DNA of 43,075 nt from an uncultured Clostridia bacterium (GCA_934121875.1 CAKOVG010000008.1:1-43075), one strand, 5' to 3'. Counted from the stretch's first letter, positions 1-9,626 are shown. Notes: generated by a model from the sequence alone, not told the origin. Made by a program: numbers and translations.

Positions 1-87
1 TCCTAATTATAATATGAATATAAAAATTTTGCAATAGGTTTTTGGAAGTTTTTTCCATTTATTTGTAAAACCCTTTAATTTTATGTA

Positions 88-705
88 TTATTTTTTCATA
101 TAAACTTCTTTTGTGACTTCTATGTTTTGTATGTTATAGTGTTTTCTTACTGTTTCTTGCAATATTTTTTCTTTTTCTTCAGGTATTGCATGTATTTTAC
201 AAACTATATTTTCACCATATTCAATTTTAATAACATTTATATTGTTTTTTTGACAGTAATATTGAAATTCACTCAACTTATCATATGTTATAGTAACAAG
301 CATTTCTTCTCCTACTTGTATTGTAACTAAATTTGATTTTTCTATAGCTTGTTTTGCTGATTCTGTATATGCTCTTACCAACCCTCCTGTACCAAGTAAA
401 ATCCCTCCAAAATATCTTGTTACTACAACTAAGCAATTTGTTAAATCTGATTTTGAAAGTAAATTTAGCATTGGAGCACCTGCTGTTCCACTTGGTTCGC
501 CATCATCACTTGCTCTTTCTACAATTGTGTTTTTTTCACAAACTCTATATGCAAAACAGTTATGTCTGGCATCATTATATTTCTTTTTTATTTCTTTTAG
601 CTTATTTTCAGCTTGTTCTACTGTTTCAACATAATACAAGTTACTTATGAACTTTGATCTTTTTTCAATAATTTCCGCTTCTGTGTTGCTTGTAATAGTT
701 TTCAT
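88..705 (-). CDS. yigZ: YigZ/IMPACT family protein
   Basis: A 205-residue protein of the YigZ (UPF0029/IMPACT) family. The N-terminal UPF0029 domain carries the family signatures SDDGEPSGTAGAPML (about 66-80) and RYFGGILLGTGGLVRAY (about 97-113). The C-terminal 70 residues fit the DUF1949 ferredoxin-like domain. Family members are soluble and linked to translation or stress regulation, but no enzymatic reaction is firmly established. The ATG follows a good AAAGGAAA ribosome site, and the length matches the family. It lies 54 bp downstream of the BaiN-like gene on the same strand and may share its transcript. Identification is secure; cellular role is not. Confidence 0.93.
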   Translation of the reverse strand: MKTITSNTEAEIIEKRSKFISNLYYVETVEQAENKLKEIKKKYNDARHNCFAYRVCEKNTIVERASDDGEPSGTAGAPMLNLLSKSDLTNCLVVVTRYFGGILLGTGGLVRAYTESAKQAIEKSNLVTIQVGEEMLVTITYDKLSEFQYYCQKNNINVIKIEYGENIVCKIHAIPEEKEKILQETVRKHYNIQNIEVTKEVYMKK

Positions 706-759
706 AAATTTCCTTTCTTACATTTCTGGTAGTTTTTTTATAATCTAATTTTTCATAGA

Positions 760-2032
760 TTACTTTACACTATTCATTCCAGCTGTATATCCAGTAGACC
801 ATGCAATTTGTAAGTTGAATCCACCTGTATATGCATCCACATCAATTATTTCTCCTGCAAAATATAATCCTTGCACTATTTTTGACTCCATTGTTTTTGG
901 ATTTATTTCTTTTGTAGATATTCCTCCTGATGTTACAATTGCTTCTTCTATTGGCCTAAATCCGCTTATTTTTATTTTAAAGTTTTGAAGTAAATTTACT
1001 AATTTTTTTCTTTCTTGTCTAGTTATTGAATTTACTTGTTTTTCTCTATCTATTCCTGATAATTCAATTATTGGCTCTATTAATTTTTTAGGTAATAGGT
1101 CGTTCAAACTATTTTTAAATTCTTTGTTTTTTTGTGTTTCAAAGTCTCTTAATATTCGGTTTTCAAGTTTTTCTGCTGTAAGTGCTGGTTTTAAATTAAT
1201 ACTTAATTCTATTTGCCCTTTATATAATAGTTCTTCCACATTTTTGTATCTTAATAAATGTGATGAACCACTTAATATTATTGGACCTGAAACTCCCCAA
1301 TGTGTAAATAGCATTTCTCCAAAGTCTTCATATATCACTTTATTTTTTGATGTGTCTATTATATTTATTGATACATTTATCAAACTTAGTCCTTGTAATT
1401 CTTTGCATAATTCTAAATCCTCTTTTTTTACTGTTAATGGTATTAGCGATGGTTTAATTGTTGTTATAGTGTGACCTAATTGTTTTACTAATTCATAGCC
1501 ATCACCTGTTGAACCTGTTATAGGGTAGCTTTTCCCTCCTGTTGCAAGAATAATTTTATCTGCATTTATTGTTTGTTTTTGACCATTTATATTTGCTTGC
1601 AAGCCCTTTACTTTTCCATCTTGTACTAATATTTTTTCTACTTTTGTACTTGTTTTTATTTGCACATTTACCTTTTTTAATAGTTTTATTAGTACATTTA
1701 AGACATCTTTTGCATTATCAGTAATAGGAAAAACTCTGTGTCCTCTTTCTTCTTTTACATTTAGTCCTTCTTTTTTTAATAGTTCTATTATGTTTTGATT
1801 AGTAAAATTATTGAAACTACTATACAAAAACATACCATTTCCAGGTACGTTTTGTATAAATTCTTCAATTGGAAGAGAGCTTGTAATGTTACATCTTCCT
1901 TTTCCTGTTATCAATAATTTTTTGCCTAGTGACTCCATTTTTTCCAAGAGTATAACATTGTCTCCGAATATTACTTGCTTTTATGGCTGCCATCATTCCT
2001 GCTGGTCCACCACCTATTACAACTGTTTTCAT
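760..2032 (-). CDS. BaiN/HI0933-like NAD(P)/FAD-dependent oxidoreductase, interrupted by a +1 frame change at a CGG codon
   Basis: A flavoprotein of the HI0933/BaiN family (about 423 residues after correction, normal for the family). The first 22 codons, from ATG 2032, give the Rossmann FAD motif VVIGGGPAGMMAA. The reading frame then changes: after ATT the next codon is CGG (1966-1964), and dropping its C continues as GDNVILLEK, then LGKKLLITGKGRCN, the family signature. The C-terminal GEIIDVDAYTGGFNLQIAWS motif is intact. Uncorrected, the zero frame meets a stop about 25 codons later, and the downstream ORF alone (from TTG 1947) would lack the FAD-binding loop. The start is 2 bp after the stop of the preceding PLP-lyase gene, with GAGGAA upstream, so the two are co-transcribed. 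The substrate is unknown; in other clostridia BaiN acts on bile-acid intermediates, but most members are uncharacterised. Confidence 0.9.
1964..1966 (-). other. CGG codon at a +1 frame change (BaiN-like gene)
   Basis: Zero-frame reading is AGT AAT ATT CGG AGA. Reading ATT, skipping C1966 and resuming GGA GAC AAT restores the family sequence. The restored residue is the conserved Gly of the Rossmann beta-alpha-beta turn that precedes VILLEK. Confidence 0.8.
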
Positions 2033-2034
2033 AT

Positions 2035-3288
2035 TTATTCCTCTTTCAACATGTAAGCTACTGCTTTAAGCACTCCCAACTTACCATATTCATAAGTAAG
2101 TCCGCCTTGCATAAATGCCATATATGGTTCTCTAATTGGTGCATCACATGATAATTCTATTGATGAACCTTGTGTAAATGCTCCTGCTGCCATAATTACT
2201 TGATCTGTATAGCCAGGCATATCCCATGGTTCAGGTATTGAATTGCTATCAACTGGTGAACCCATTTGTATTCCTTGGCAAAATTTTATAAGTTTTTGCT
2301 TATCTCCAAAAGTTATTGTTTGTACTATATCTGTTCTTCTTTGATCAAATTTTGGATTTGCTATATATCCTAAGTTTTCTAATAATTTACTTGCAAATAC
2401 TGCTGTTTTTAAACTACTTGCTACAACATGTGGCGCAAGAAATAGTCCTTGTAATATTTGTTTGTTCATTCCTAAAGTTGGTCCAACTTCTTTTCCTAAG
2501 CCTGGTGAAGTTAACCTTTCAGAAGCTAATTCTACTAATTCTTTTTTACCTGCTATATATGCTCCATTTGGTGCAATTCCACCTCCCAAGTTTTTTATTA
2601 ATGAACCTACTATGACATCTGCACCTAAATCAGTTGGTTCTATTTTTTCTACTAATTCTCCATAGCAGTTGTCTACCATTATTATAACTTTATCATTTAC
2701 TTCACGTATTGTTTCTACAACCTTTTGAATTTTGTCTAGTGTGATACTATCACGTAGGCTATATCCCCTTGAGCGTTGAATTTCAATTAATTTTATATCA
2801 TTTCTTGATACTCTATTTTTTATTTGCTCATAATCAAAATCATTTTTTATCATATCAATTTGCTCATATTTTACTCCATATGATTTTAATGAACTTGGAT
2901 TATCTACTATTCCTATTACTTCATCTAAAGTGTCATATGGTTTTCCACTTATACTTAAGAAAATATCATTTGGTCTTAAAAATGCAAATAAAGCTACTGT
3001 TAATGCATGAGTTCCTGATATAAACTGTCCTCTTACTAAACTGTCCTCTGTATGTAATATTTCTGCAAATATTTTTTCAATTGTATCCCTTCCTACATCT
3101 GAATATCCATATCCAGTTGTACTGTTAAAATGCATTTCTGAAACATTATATTTTTGAAATGCTGATAATATTTTTAAGCTATTATATTCACATACTTCTT
3201 CTATTATTTTAAATTGTTCTTGTACTTCTAATTCTGCTTTTTTTGATAATTCTAATAATTCATCATTAATTCCAAATTGTTTATACAT
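2035..3288 (-). CDS. Methionine gamma-lyase family (aluminium-resistance-like) PLP enzyme
   Basis: A 417-residue cytosolic fold-type I PLP protein of the family annotated as methionine gamma-lyase family or aluminium resistance protein (Pfam Met_gamma_lyase). Visible features are RGQFISGTHAL near 86-96, the PLP-ring aspartate in IIMVDNCYGEL (Asp206), and the Schiff-base lysine in SLIKNLGGG (Lys232). The C-terminal region with the PREPY-like loop is complete. The true substrate in this family is not settled. The ATG has an AGAAGGAG site inside the end of the WG-repeat gene, overlapping it by 8 bp, so translation is probably coupled. The flavoprotein gene follows directly. Confidence 0.88.
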   Translation of the reverse strand: MYKQFGINDELLELSKKAELEVQEQFKIIEEVCEYNSLKILSAFQKYNVSEMHFNSTTGYGYSDVGRDTIEKIFAEILHTEDSLVRGQFISGTHALTVALFAFLRPNDIFLSISGKPYDTLDEVIGIVDNPSSLKSYGVKYEQIDMIKNDFDYEQIKNRVSRNDIKLIEIQRSRGYSLRDSITLDKIQKVVETIREVNDKVIIMVDNCYGELVEKIEPTDLGADVIVGSLIKNLGGGIAPNGAYIAGKKELVELASERLTSPGLGKEVGPTLGMNKQILQGLFLAPHVVASSLKTAVFASKLLENLGYIANPKFDQRRTDIVQTITFGDKQKLIKFCQGIQMGSPVDSNSIPEPWDMPGYTDQVIMAAGAFTQGSSIELSCDAPIREPYMAFMQGGLTYEYGKLGVLKAVAYMLKEE

Positions 3289-5047
3289 CTTTTTCTCCTT
3301 CTATTTGATCACTAAATCTAATATCTCCATACCAAGCATTTATACGATAATACTTTCCTATAAACTCTGGCATACTCCATTTTAGTTCATATATTGGCTC
3401 TTGCACTATTTCTCCATTTATATTTATTGATCCCCACTTACCATCTTTTTTTATACTTGCATATCCATATTTATTAAAATCTGTTACCAATTCATAATTA
3501 TTTTGCACTTTTATATTACCATTTTTATCAGCAAATCCCCACTTACCATTTATATTTTTAGCAAATAGAGTGTTGGTTGGGAATATTTCTTGAGCAGTTG
3601 CAATTTTTCCGCTTTTATGAATATATTTAAAATCCATATTTGAATAAAACATCCAATATTCTTCATTTTCCTTTATTTGTTGAAGAACTGCATTTTGCAT
3701 ACTTGCAATTTTCTTCATATTAAGGTCATATAATTCAATTGTTTGATTTGTCTCCATTCGTAGTATATCTGTATCATTTATTCGTGATATATTATCATAT
3801 TTAAGTTCAATAACAGATTGTCCATTTGAATCTATAATACCATTTTTATAGTCACGTGTTACTATAAAATAGTTTTCAAATAAGTATTCAATGTAACTAT
3901 AATCTTTGTCTATAACTACATTATCGTCCTTATCTACAACTCTATAAATATTATCTTTGTCAACTGTTATATAATAGTTTGGATTATCTGTTTTAGTTTT
4001 ACTAACTGCATTTGTTTCTATTAAATTTCCATTAAGATCATATATATATGTTTTTCCATCATCTTTAGTAGCATTTAAATAAACTCCTGCAGTATATATT
4101 GTACTGTATTCTGGATACAAAATAGTAGTTCCCTCTCTATTTACAGCTCCATATTTTCCATTTCTTTGAACCACAAATATATCACTTAGCACATTATATT
4201 GTATATCTTCATATTCATAATTTAATATTTCTTTATTGTTTTTTAGCAGTCCTGCTTGCCCATCTTTAAAAGCCACAAAATATAAGCTCTTATCATTTGT
4301 TATTTCTGCTACTCTTCCTAATTGTGTATATCTTGGATTTATAATTGTTGTTCCTCTATAATTAATATATCCATACCTATACCCATTATCTGTTTTTTTG
4401 TTCACAATAAATCCAGCTGGTTGTCCAATTCCTTTATCATCTTTTTCATTAAAGTAATTATCCGAACTTACACTTGCATATTCGCATTTAATAATTACTT
4501 TGCCTTTCATATTTATTATTCCTTCTAGTTCATTTTGCTTTACTAAAAATGTACCTTCTTTATAGTTTATACTAGATATTTCATCATAAATCGGTTTAGT
4601 AATTTGTTTCCCTTTCAAGTTTATTAGTCCATATTTTCCATTTTCCTTATATGTTAATATATTTTTTTCATATGGTGTAGAATTTATATTTGTGAAAATT
4701 GCAATTGCTTGCACATTTTTATAATTAGTAAAAATTTCTTCATTTTGATCATTATATACTACTGTGTCATATTCTTTAGTGTCTTGATTATATTGTTTTA
4801 CACACACAAATATTGGCTTAGATGGATTTGGTATTTGAACTGCTTCATATTTTGCCTCAATTATAACTTTTCCATTTTTATCTATTACTCCATATTTTTC
4901 ATTACTTACTAATATAAAATAATTATACTCTTTAATTTCTTCTATTTTATAGTGAAATTCCATTTCATTTATAATTGATATTGCAATAGCTACAATTGCT
5001 ATTACTGCTACAATTATTATTATAGTCCATCTAACTTTTTTGTTCAT
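3281..5047 (-). CDS. Membrane-anchored WG-repeat protein
   Basis: A 588-residue protein with an N-terminal membrane anchor (about residues 8-27), then many degenerate WG repeats of the form YGVIDKNGKVII / KYGLINLKGKQI / KWGFADKNGNI across the whole length. WG repeats form beta-hairpin arrays thought to bind ligands or partners. The topology (short Lys-rich N-terminus, one helix, long extracytoplasmic domain) suggests a surface-exposed single-pass protein. The start has an AGAGGTG site. It heads a run of three closely spaced minus-strand genes. No specific function can be assigned. Confidence 0.85.
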   Translation of the reverse strand: MNKKVRWTIIIIVAVIAIVAIAISIINEMEFHYKIEEIKEYNYFILVSNEKYGVIDKNGKVIIEAKYEAVQIPNPSKPIFVCVKQYNQDTKEYDTVVYNDQNEEIFTNYKNVQAIAIFTNINSTPYEKNILTYKENGKYGLINLKGKQITKPIYDEISSINYKEGTFLVKQNELEGIINMKGKVIIKCEYASVSSDNYFNEKDDKGIGQPAGFIVNKKTDNGYRYGYINYRGTTIINPRYTQLGRVAEITNDKSLYFVAFKDGQAGLLKNNKEILNYEYEDIQYNVLSDIFVVQRNGKYGAVNREGTTILYPEYSTIYTAGVYLNATKDDGKTYIYDLNGNLIETNAVSKTKTDNPNYYITVDKDNIYRVVDKDDNVVIDKDYSYIEYLFENYFIVTRDYKNGIIDSNGQSVIELKYDNISRINDTDILRMETNQTIELYDLNMKKIASMQNAVLQQIKENEEYWMFYSNMDFKYIHKSGKIATAQEIFPTNTLFAKNINGKWGFADKNGNIKVQNNYELVTDFNKYGYASIKKDGKWGSININGEIVQEPIYELKWSMPEFIGKYYRINAWYGDIRFSDQIEGEKDV

Positions 5048-5067
5048 ATATTACACCTCTTATTTTT

Positions 5068-6366
5068 TTAATTTTCTTGTTTGTTTTTACATACTTTTAC
5101 CAATTTAATTCTTTTGTCTTCATATTCTTCTATCTTGTAAGTCAAATATTCGTCTTCTATAACAGGATATTCCTCTTCTTCTGGAAGTCTTCCTAGTTTG
5201 TCTATTAAATAGCCTGATAGTGTATCATAGTCTCCTTCTGGAAGTTCTATATTTAAAATTTTCTTTAGGTCATTTATTGTAACGCTTCCCTCTATTAAGT
5301 AAGTGTTGTCATCTAATTTTTTATATTCAATTTCAACATCATCATATTCGTCAAATATATTACCTACTAATTCTTCTAAGATATCTTCCATTGTAAGTAA
5401 TCCTGCTGTTCCACCATATTCGTCAATTACAATTGCCATTTGCATTTTGTTTGCCTGTAACTCTTTAAATATTTCATCTATTGGCTTTGTTTCTGGCACA
5501 AAATATGCTTCTCTCATAATTTCTAATATTTTTATTTCTTTTCTCATACTAATTAATTTTAGTATATCTTTTAGAAATAAAATTCCTCTTATATTATCAA
5601 TTGTTTCTTCATATACTGGTATTCTACTATATTTATATTCATCAATTTCATCCAAAATTTCATACACATTATCATTTATTTCAATTGCATAAATGTCTGT
5701 TCTATATGTCATAATTTCTGAAGCTATAATATCATTAAACTCAAAAACATTGTTTATAAGTTCTTTTTCATTTTCTTCAATTGACCCTTTTTCTTCCCCT
5801 TGATCAACCATCATTTTTATTTCTTCTTCTGTAACAATTTCTTCTTCTTGTTCTCCTACTCCAAAAATTTTTGATACTATATTTGTTGACCATGTTAATA
5901 ACTTAACAAATGGTGCTGTAATAACTGATATTCCTTTTATTACTCCAATTGTTGCAAATGAAATTTTTTCATAATATTTCATTGCTAACCTTTTTGGCAC
6001 TAATTCGCCAAACACTAAAGTAAAGAATGATAAGATTATTGTTATAATAACAATAGATATGTTTTGCCAAACTGCTATACTTATAAATGGCATCCATTTA
6101 TTTAAGACTGGTGCCAACATTCCTGCAAATGCATCTGATGCAAACGCACTTGATAAAAATCCTGCTAAAGTAATTCCAATTTGTATAGTTGCTAAGAATT
6201 TGCTTGGATTTTTAAGCATTTTTTTAATTTGTTTTGCTTTATTATTTCCTTCTTTAGCTTGTTTTTCAACTTTTGCATCATTCAAAGATATAAATGCTAT
6301 TTCTGTAGCCGCAAAATATGCATTTAATAAAATTAAAATAAATAAAAAAATCAATTGTGAAATCAT
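5068..6366 (-). CDS. Hemolysin-family CNNM/CorC-type transporter-like protein with CBS domains
   Basis: A 432-residue membrane protein. The N-terminal DUF21/CNNM domain has about four hydrophobic segments (2-20, 60-85, 95-125, 135-160) with the typical NAYFAATEIAFISLN and FGELVPKRLAMKY motifs. Next comes a Glu-rich linker and a CBS pair (about 205-330, ending MAIVIDEYGGTAGLLTMEDILEELVG). A C-terminal CorC_HlyC domain (about 345-425) has the GDYDTLSGYLIDKLGRLP motif. Relatives are linked to magnesium or cobalt efflux; haemolysin activity is a legacy name. The start follows GGAAGGAAA. Complete by family length. Confidence 0.92.
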   Translation of the reverse strand: MISQLIFLFILILLNAYFAATEIAFISLNDAKVEKQAKEGNNKAKQIKKMLKNPSKFLATIQIGITLAGFLSSAFASDAFAGMLAPVLNKWMPFISIAVWQNISIVIITIILSFFTLVFGELVPKRLAMKYYEKISFATIGVIKGISVITAPFVKLLTWSTNIVSKIFGVGEQEEEIVTEEEIKMMVDQGEEKGSIEENEKELINNVFEFNDIIASEIMTYRTDIYAIEINDNVYEILDEIDEYKYSRIPVYEETIDNIRGILFLKDILKLISMRKEIKILEIMREAYFVPETKPIDEIFKELQANKMQMAIVIDEYGGTAGLLTMEDILEELVGNIFDEYDDVEIEYKKLDDNTYLIEGSVTINDLKKILNIELPEGDYDTLSGYLIDKLGRLPEEEEYPVIEDEYLTYKIEEYEDKRIKLVKVCKNKQEN

Positions 6367-6492
6367 AAAATTTTCCTTCCAAGTTATTATGTTTTTTTCC
6401 TAATAATTATATATTCTATCTACTTTTCTGTCAATAAAATAGGTTATAATTTCCAATTGATTTTTATGTCATGATTCTTTATTTTTTCATTT

Positions 6493-7767
6493 TTAGAATC
6501 CTGTTTTAGGAAGTTTCTTTTCACCTACTGATGTTTCTGTTTCTTCTTGTGGTTCATCTACTGGCTTATCTTCTGGTTCTTGGTAATTATCTACTTTTAC
6601 TATAGCTTTTTCATTTAATTTAACTTCTACTTGTATAAGTCCTTCATATCCGTAATATCCATTTGGTGCTTTAACTTCTTCTAAATAATAACTACCTGGT
6701 AATAAATGGCTTATTTCCACTATTCCTTGTACATTAGTTGTTAACTCAGAATAAAGTATTTGTTTATTAGCATCTAGTAAATTAAATTTTCCATTTTTTA
6801 ATGGTATTTTGGTGTCTCCATCTTGTTTTAGAATTTCAATTTGTGTTTTGTTTTCCTGATAGGTTTGTTTTATTGTAGTATTTGCTATTTCATATTCTCC
6901 TATTGTTACCGCATAATTTTGCCAGTTTTCATTTGGAGTTTTTCCATACATAATTGGCATTGTTTTTAAATCTGATTTTGCTGTTAGTGTAAATTCTCCT
7001 GATTTTCCTAAATCTACAATAGGAATTAATACCTTAAATTTTTCAGTGGTTGCAAACTCTGTTTTTTCTACATTGTTAACATCTGTAACTTTAATTCTTG
7101 TATCTGTAGTATTATTTAAAGAAATAGTATATTTCTTATTTACTGCAGATGCTTGTACACTATATGTTTTGCTTATATATTGCTTATCTTTTGCATCTAC
7201 TGACCAAGTAGTTTGCTCTGGTTTAATTGTTAATGTAGCTGCAATTTTTGTTGCTGTGGAGTTTCTCGCATTTGTTATTATCCTTTTTATTGCTTGAACT
7301 GTCCTTTTATTTGAATCAATATCTTTGTGAGTTGTAAATTTACTTAGGTCATAATTATACATAGCATCATAAACTGCCATTTTGGTTGCTGCATAAGCTT
7401 CTTCCATAGTATTGCACCCTAGTTCAGCTGGTGTTTTAAAAGGATATCCGTTTATTATTGCTCTCCATACCTTTTGATTACTTAACATTTGGCTAACATC
7501 CACATTATATCGAAAACCTACTTCTACTCCTCTTTTTCCTTTATTTAAACAATATACTGGGTATTCCACTCCATCTTTTTTGTGCATTTGTATTTCTACA
7601 CCTATTCCAATTCCTTTATAATTAAATAATACTACCTCTCCTTTCGAGTATGGCTCTGCCTCATTTATTGGTACTGATGCTGCTTTCACTTGGTTTGATC
7701 CAAATATTCCTAAAAAATCAGTTATAAAAAATATTGCTACCATTAATATTGACATTATCTTTTTCAT
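6493..7767 (-). CDS. Secreted thioester-like/CnaB pilin-type surface protein with terminal LPKTG
   Basis: A 424-residue sortase-type surface protein. A signal peptide (about 1-30) precedes a domain resembling the thioester (TQXA) adhesin domain. The Cys of the YCLN motif is present (Cys73), but the usual T-Q-x-A-[IV]-W appears as T-K-M-A-V-Y (128-133), so the thioester glutamine is missing. A CnaB/prealbumin-like domain (about 310-395) contains PLKNGKFNLLD and YLEEVKAPNGYYG, consistent with an intramolecular isopeptide bond. The protein ends LPKTGF-stop, with no hydrophobic helix or basic tail after the sorting motif. The sortase gene is 2 bp upstream, making this its likely substrate. The ATG has an AAAGGA site. 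Confidence 0.83.
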   Translation of the reverse strand: MKKIMSILMVAIFFITDFLGIFGSNQVKAASVPINEAEPYSKGEVVLFNYKGIGIGVEIQMHKKDGVEYPVYCLNKGKRGVEVGFRYNVDVSQMLSNQKVWRAIINGYPFKTPAELGCNTMEEAYAATKMAVYDAMYNYDLSKFTTHKDIDSNKRTVQAIKRIITNARNSTATKIAATLTIKPEQTTWSVDAKDKQYISKTYSVQASAVNKKYTISLNNTTDTRIKVTDVNNVEKTEFATTEKFKVLIPIVDLGKSGEFTLTAKSDLKTMPIMYGKTPNENWQNYAVTIGEYEIANTTIKQTYQENKTQIEILKQDGDTKIPLKNGKFNLLDANKQILYSELTTNVQGIVEISHLLPGSYYLEEVKAPNGYYGYEGLIQVEVKLNEKAIVKVDNYQEPEDKPVDEPQEETETSVGEKKLPKTGF

Positions 7768-7769
7768 TT

Positions 7770-8540
7770 TTAAAATCCTTTCTCTATCTTATAATTTGCA
7801 ATTTCTATTGCTTGAACACATCTTCTGTAAGATTCTCTATTTTCTTCGCAAGTGATTAATGTAATTCTATTGTCATTTGTTTTCTGTAAGTAACTCCAAT
7901 CAGTATCTTTTATGACTTTATTTGTCTGTATTTTGTATACTTTTTTACCATTTGTAGTTGTATATATTATTTCATCACCTATTTTTAAATTTTTAATTTT
8001 TGCAAAAAAGTTGCACTGATATCCTCTATTATGAGCTGCCAACCCAACATTGCCTTGCCATTTACTTGTTTCTTCAAAGTGTCCTACCGCTTTTAACAAT
8101 ACTGATGACGTAGTTCCCTCCATAATATGAATATCTAAATCTATTTTAGGTATTTTAATTCTCCATTTTATATTTTGATTTTCTTTTACTACATCTCTTT
8201 GTATATGCTGCTTTACACTGTTTGTTTTTTGAATTTTTTCTTGTTTTTGAATATCACTTTTTGTTTCTTCATTTTTTTCATTAATTATTTCCTTAGTGTT
8301 TTCGCTTTTTTGAATTATAGATTTGTACACATTTGGAATACATTCACTTATTTCAAATGTTTGATATTTTTCTTTAATAGGTATTGTTTTAGAATAAACA
8401 TAATTTGAATAAATTTTAGTTGTGTTTAAATTTAAAATAGAATTTATAAATGGAGATAATACTAAATTGTATATTAGCAATACAAACAAAGTTAAAGATA
8501 ATGCTAATAATCTTAACTCTCTTTTGGTATATGTAAACAC
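7770..8540 (-). CDS. Sortase family transpeptidase
   Basis: A 256-residue membrane-anchored sortase. One N-terminal transmembrane helix (about 10-35) is followed by a Lys/Glu-rich stalk (80-125) and the sortase barrel. Catalytic residues are visible: His170 in GLAAHNRG, Cys231 in ITLITCEE, and Arg239/240 in SYRRC. The domain layout resembles class D sortases, but the class is not certain. The GTG start is used because AGGTG lies at proper distance and no in-frame ATG is near. It is the first gene of a two-gene operon with its probable substrate and has its own promoter upstream. Confidence 0.9.
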   Translation of the reverse strand: MFTYTKRELRLLALSLTLFVLLIYNLVLSPFINSILNLNTTKIYSNYVYSKTIPIKEKYQTFEISECIPNVYKSIIQKSENTKEIINEKNEETKSDIQKQEKIQKTNSVKQHIQRDVVKENQNIKWRIKIPKIDLDIHIMEGTTSSVLLKAVGHFEETSKWQGNVGLAAHNRGYQCNFFAKIKNLKIGDEIIYTTTNGKKVYKIQTNKVIKDTDWSYLQKTNDNRITLITCEENRESYRRCVQAIEIANYKIEKGF

Positions 8541-8624
8541 ATATTATACACCTGCCTTTATTATGAAATTAATTTTTTTGGATTTGTTGTAGAAATAAAA
8601 TCCATTGAAATAAAATTGTTTTGA

Positions 8625-8638
8625 AAAATCATGATTTT
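8625..8638. promoter_or_regulatory. Perfect 14-bp palindrome downstream of the sortase promoter
   Basis: AAAATCATGATTTT is a perfect palindrome just past the predicted start of the sortase transcript (around 8643). Its location suits a repressor operator. No regulator gene is adjacent, so this is inference. Confidence 0.35.
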
Positions 8639-8649
8639 AAACTATTTAT

Positions 8650-8678
8650 ATTGTACACTCATTTTTCAAATTTGTAAA
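8650..8678 (-). promoter_or_regulatory. Sigma-A-type promoter of the sortase-pilin operon
   Basis: On the minus strand TTTACA (8678-8673), a 17-bp spacer and TACAAT (8655-8650) match the housekeeping consensus. It is followed by an about 100-nt leader to the sortase start. Confidence 0.65.
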
Positions 8679-8704
8679 GAAAAATCGTATGACAAATTTC
8701 GACA

Positions 8705-9574
8705 TTAATCGCTTTTAAAACCTTTACCCCATGTCTCTCTGGCATTACTTACTATTATAAATGCTTTTGGATCAATTTGTGTTGCAATTTGCTTCATTCT
8801 TGCAACTTCGTTTCTTGCGACAACACATAAAAGCATTAATCTATCTGTGTTTGTATACATTCCTCTAGCATATATTCCTGTACTTCCTCTTTGTAACTGC
8901 TTATCAATTTCTTCTGAAATTTCCTGATATTTTTGGGAAATAATGTACACAATTTTTGTAAAATTTATTCCTTCAAATACAATATCTATCATTTTTCCCA
9001 TTAGATAAATACTAATTGCTGAATATAGTCCAATTTCAACTTTTTTGAAGAATATTACATTAAGTCCAATAATTATAACATCTACAATTACAATTATACT
9101 ACTTGTTTTAACATATGGCTTATATGCCTTTGCAATATATGTTATTAAATCAGTTCCACCAGTAGAGGCGTTTGCTTTTAGTATTAAAGCTAGTCCAAGT
9201 CCAATAAAAATCCCACCATAAATGCAAGCTAAAAGTCTATCATTTGTGAGTGTTGGAATTCTTTCAAATAAATCTATAAAAAATGATAATAAGCTTGTAC
9301 CTATAATTGATTTAATTACTATCCTTTTTCCTATTTTAAAAAATGCTAATATAAAAAATGGAATATTTAGTGTCAATATTACTGTTCCCATTTGAAAGTT
9401 AAACAAATAGTAAAATATTGTAGCTATGCCAGTAAAACCACCAGTTGAAAGTTGATTTGGTAGTAAAAATATATCTGTTCCCATTGCCATTATTGCACAA
9501 CCTAAAGTTAAATAAATCATGTCTATTAAAAGTTCTTTTATATTTAAAAGCTTTTTTGTTCTTGTATAATTCAT
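8705..9574 (-). CDS. YitT family membrane protein (DUF161/DUF2179)
   Basis: A 289-residue polytopic membrane protein of the YitT family. Five or six hydrophobic segments fill residues 15-185, including the family pattern LPNQLSTGGFTGIATIFYYLF and LKANASTGGTDLI. They are followed by the cytoplasmic DUF2179 domain (about 205-289, STGIYARGMYTNTDRLML). Transport substrate is unknown. I chose ATG 9574 rather than GTG 9583 because the GTG lies inside the AGGTGAT ribosome site, leaving a 5-7 nt spacing to the ATG. That ribosome site sits in a hairpin (9581-9615). Confidence 0.9.
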   Translation of the reverse strand: MNYTRTKKLLNIKELLIDMIYLTLGCAIMAMGTDIFLLPNQLSTGGFTGIATIFYYLFNFQMGTVILTLNIPFFILAFFKIGKRIVIKSIIGTSLLSFFIDLFERIPTLTNDRLLACIYGGIFIGLGLALILKANASTGGTDLITYIAKAYKPYVKTSSIIVIVDVIIIGLNVIFFKKVEIGLYSAISIYLMGKMIDIVFEGINFTKIVYIISQKYQEISEEIDKQLQRGSTGIYARGMYTNTDRLMLLCVVARNEVARMKQIATQIDPKAFIIVSNARETWGKGFKSD

Positions 9575-9580
9575 AAAAAT

Positions 9581-9615
9581 CACCTATTACTACTAATTAT
9601 TAGCAATAATAGGTG
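9581..9615 (-). promoter_or_regulatory. Hairpin covering the yitT ribosome-binding site
   Basis: CACCTATTA (9581-9589) and TAATAGGTG (9607-9615) form a perfect 9-bp inverted repeat. In the minus-strand transcript the AGGTG of the yitT ribosome site is in the downstream arm and is followed by U5. It could act as a terminator for the radical SAM gene or as a ribosome-site lock. Confidence 0.5.
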
Positions 9616-9626
9616 AGTTTATACTT

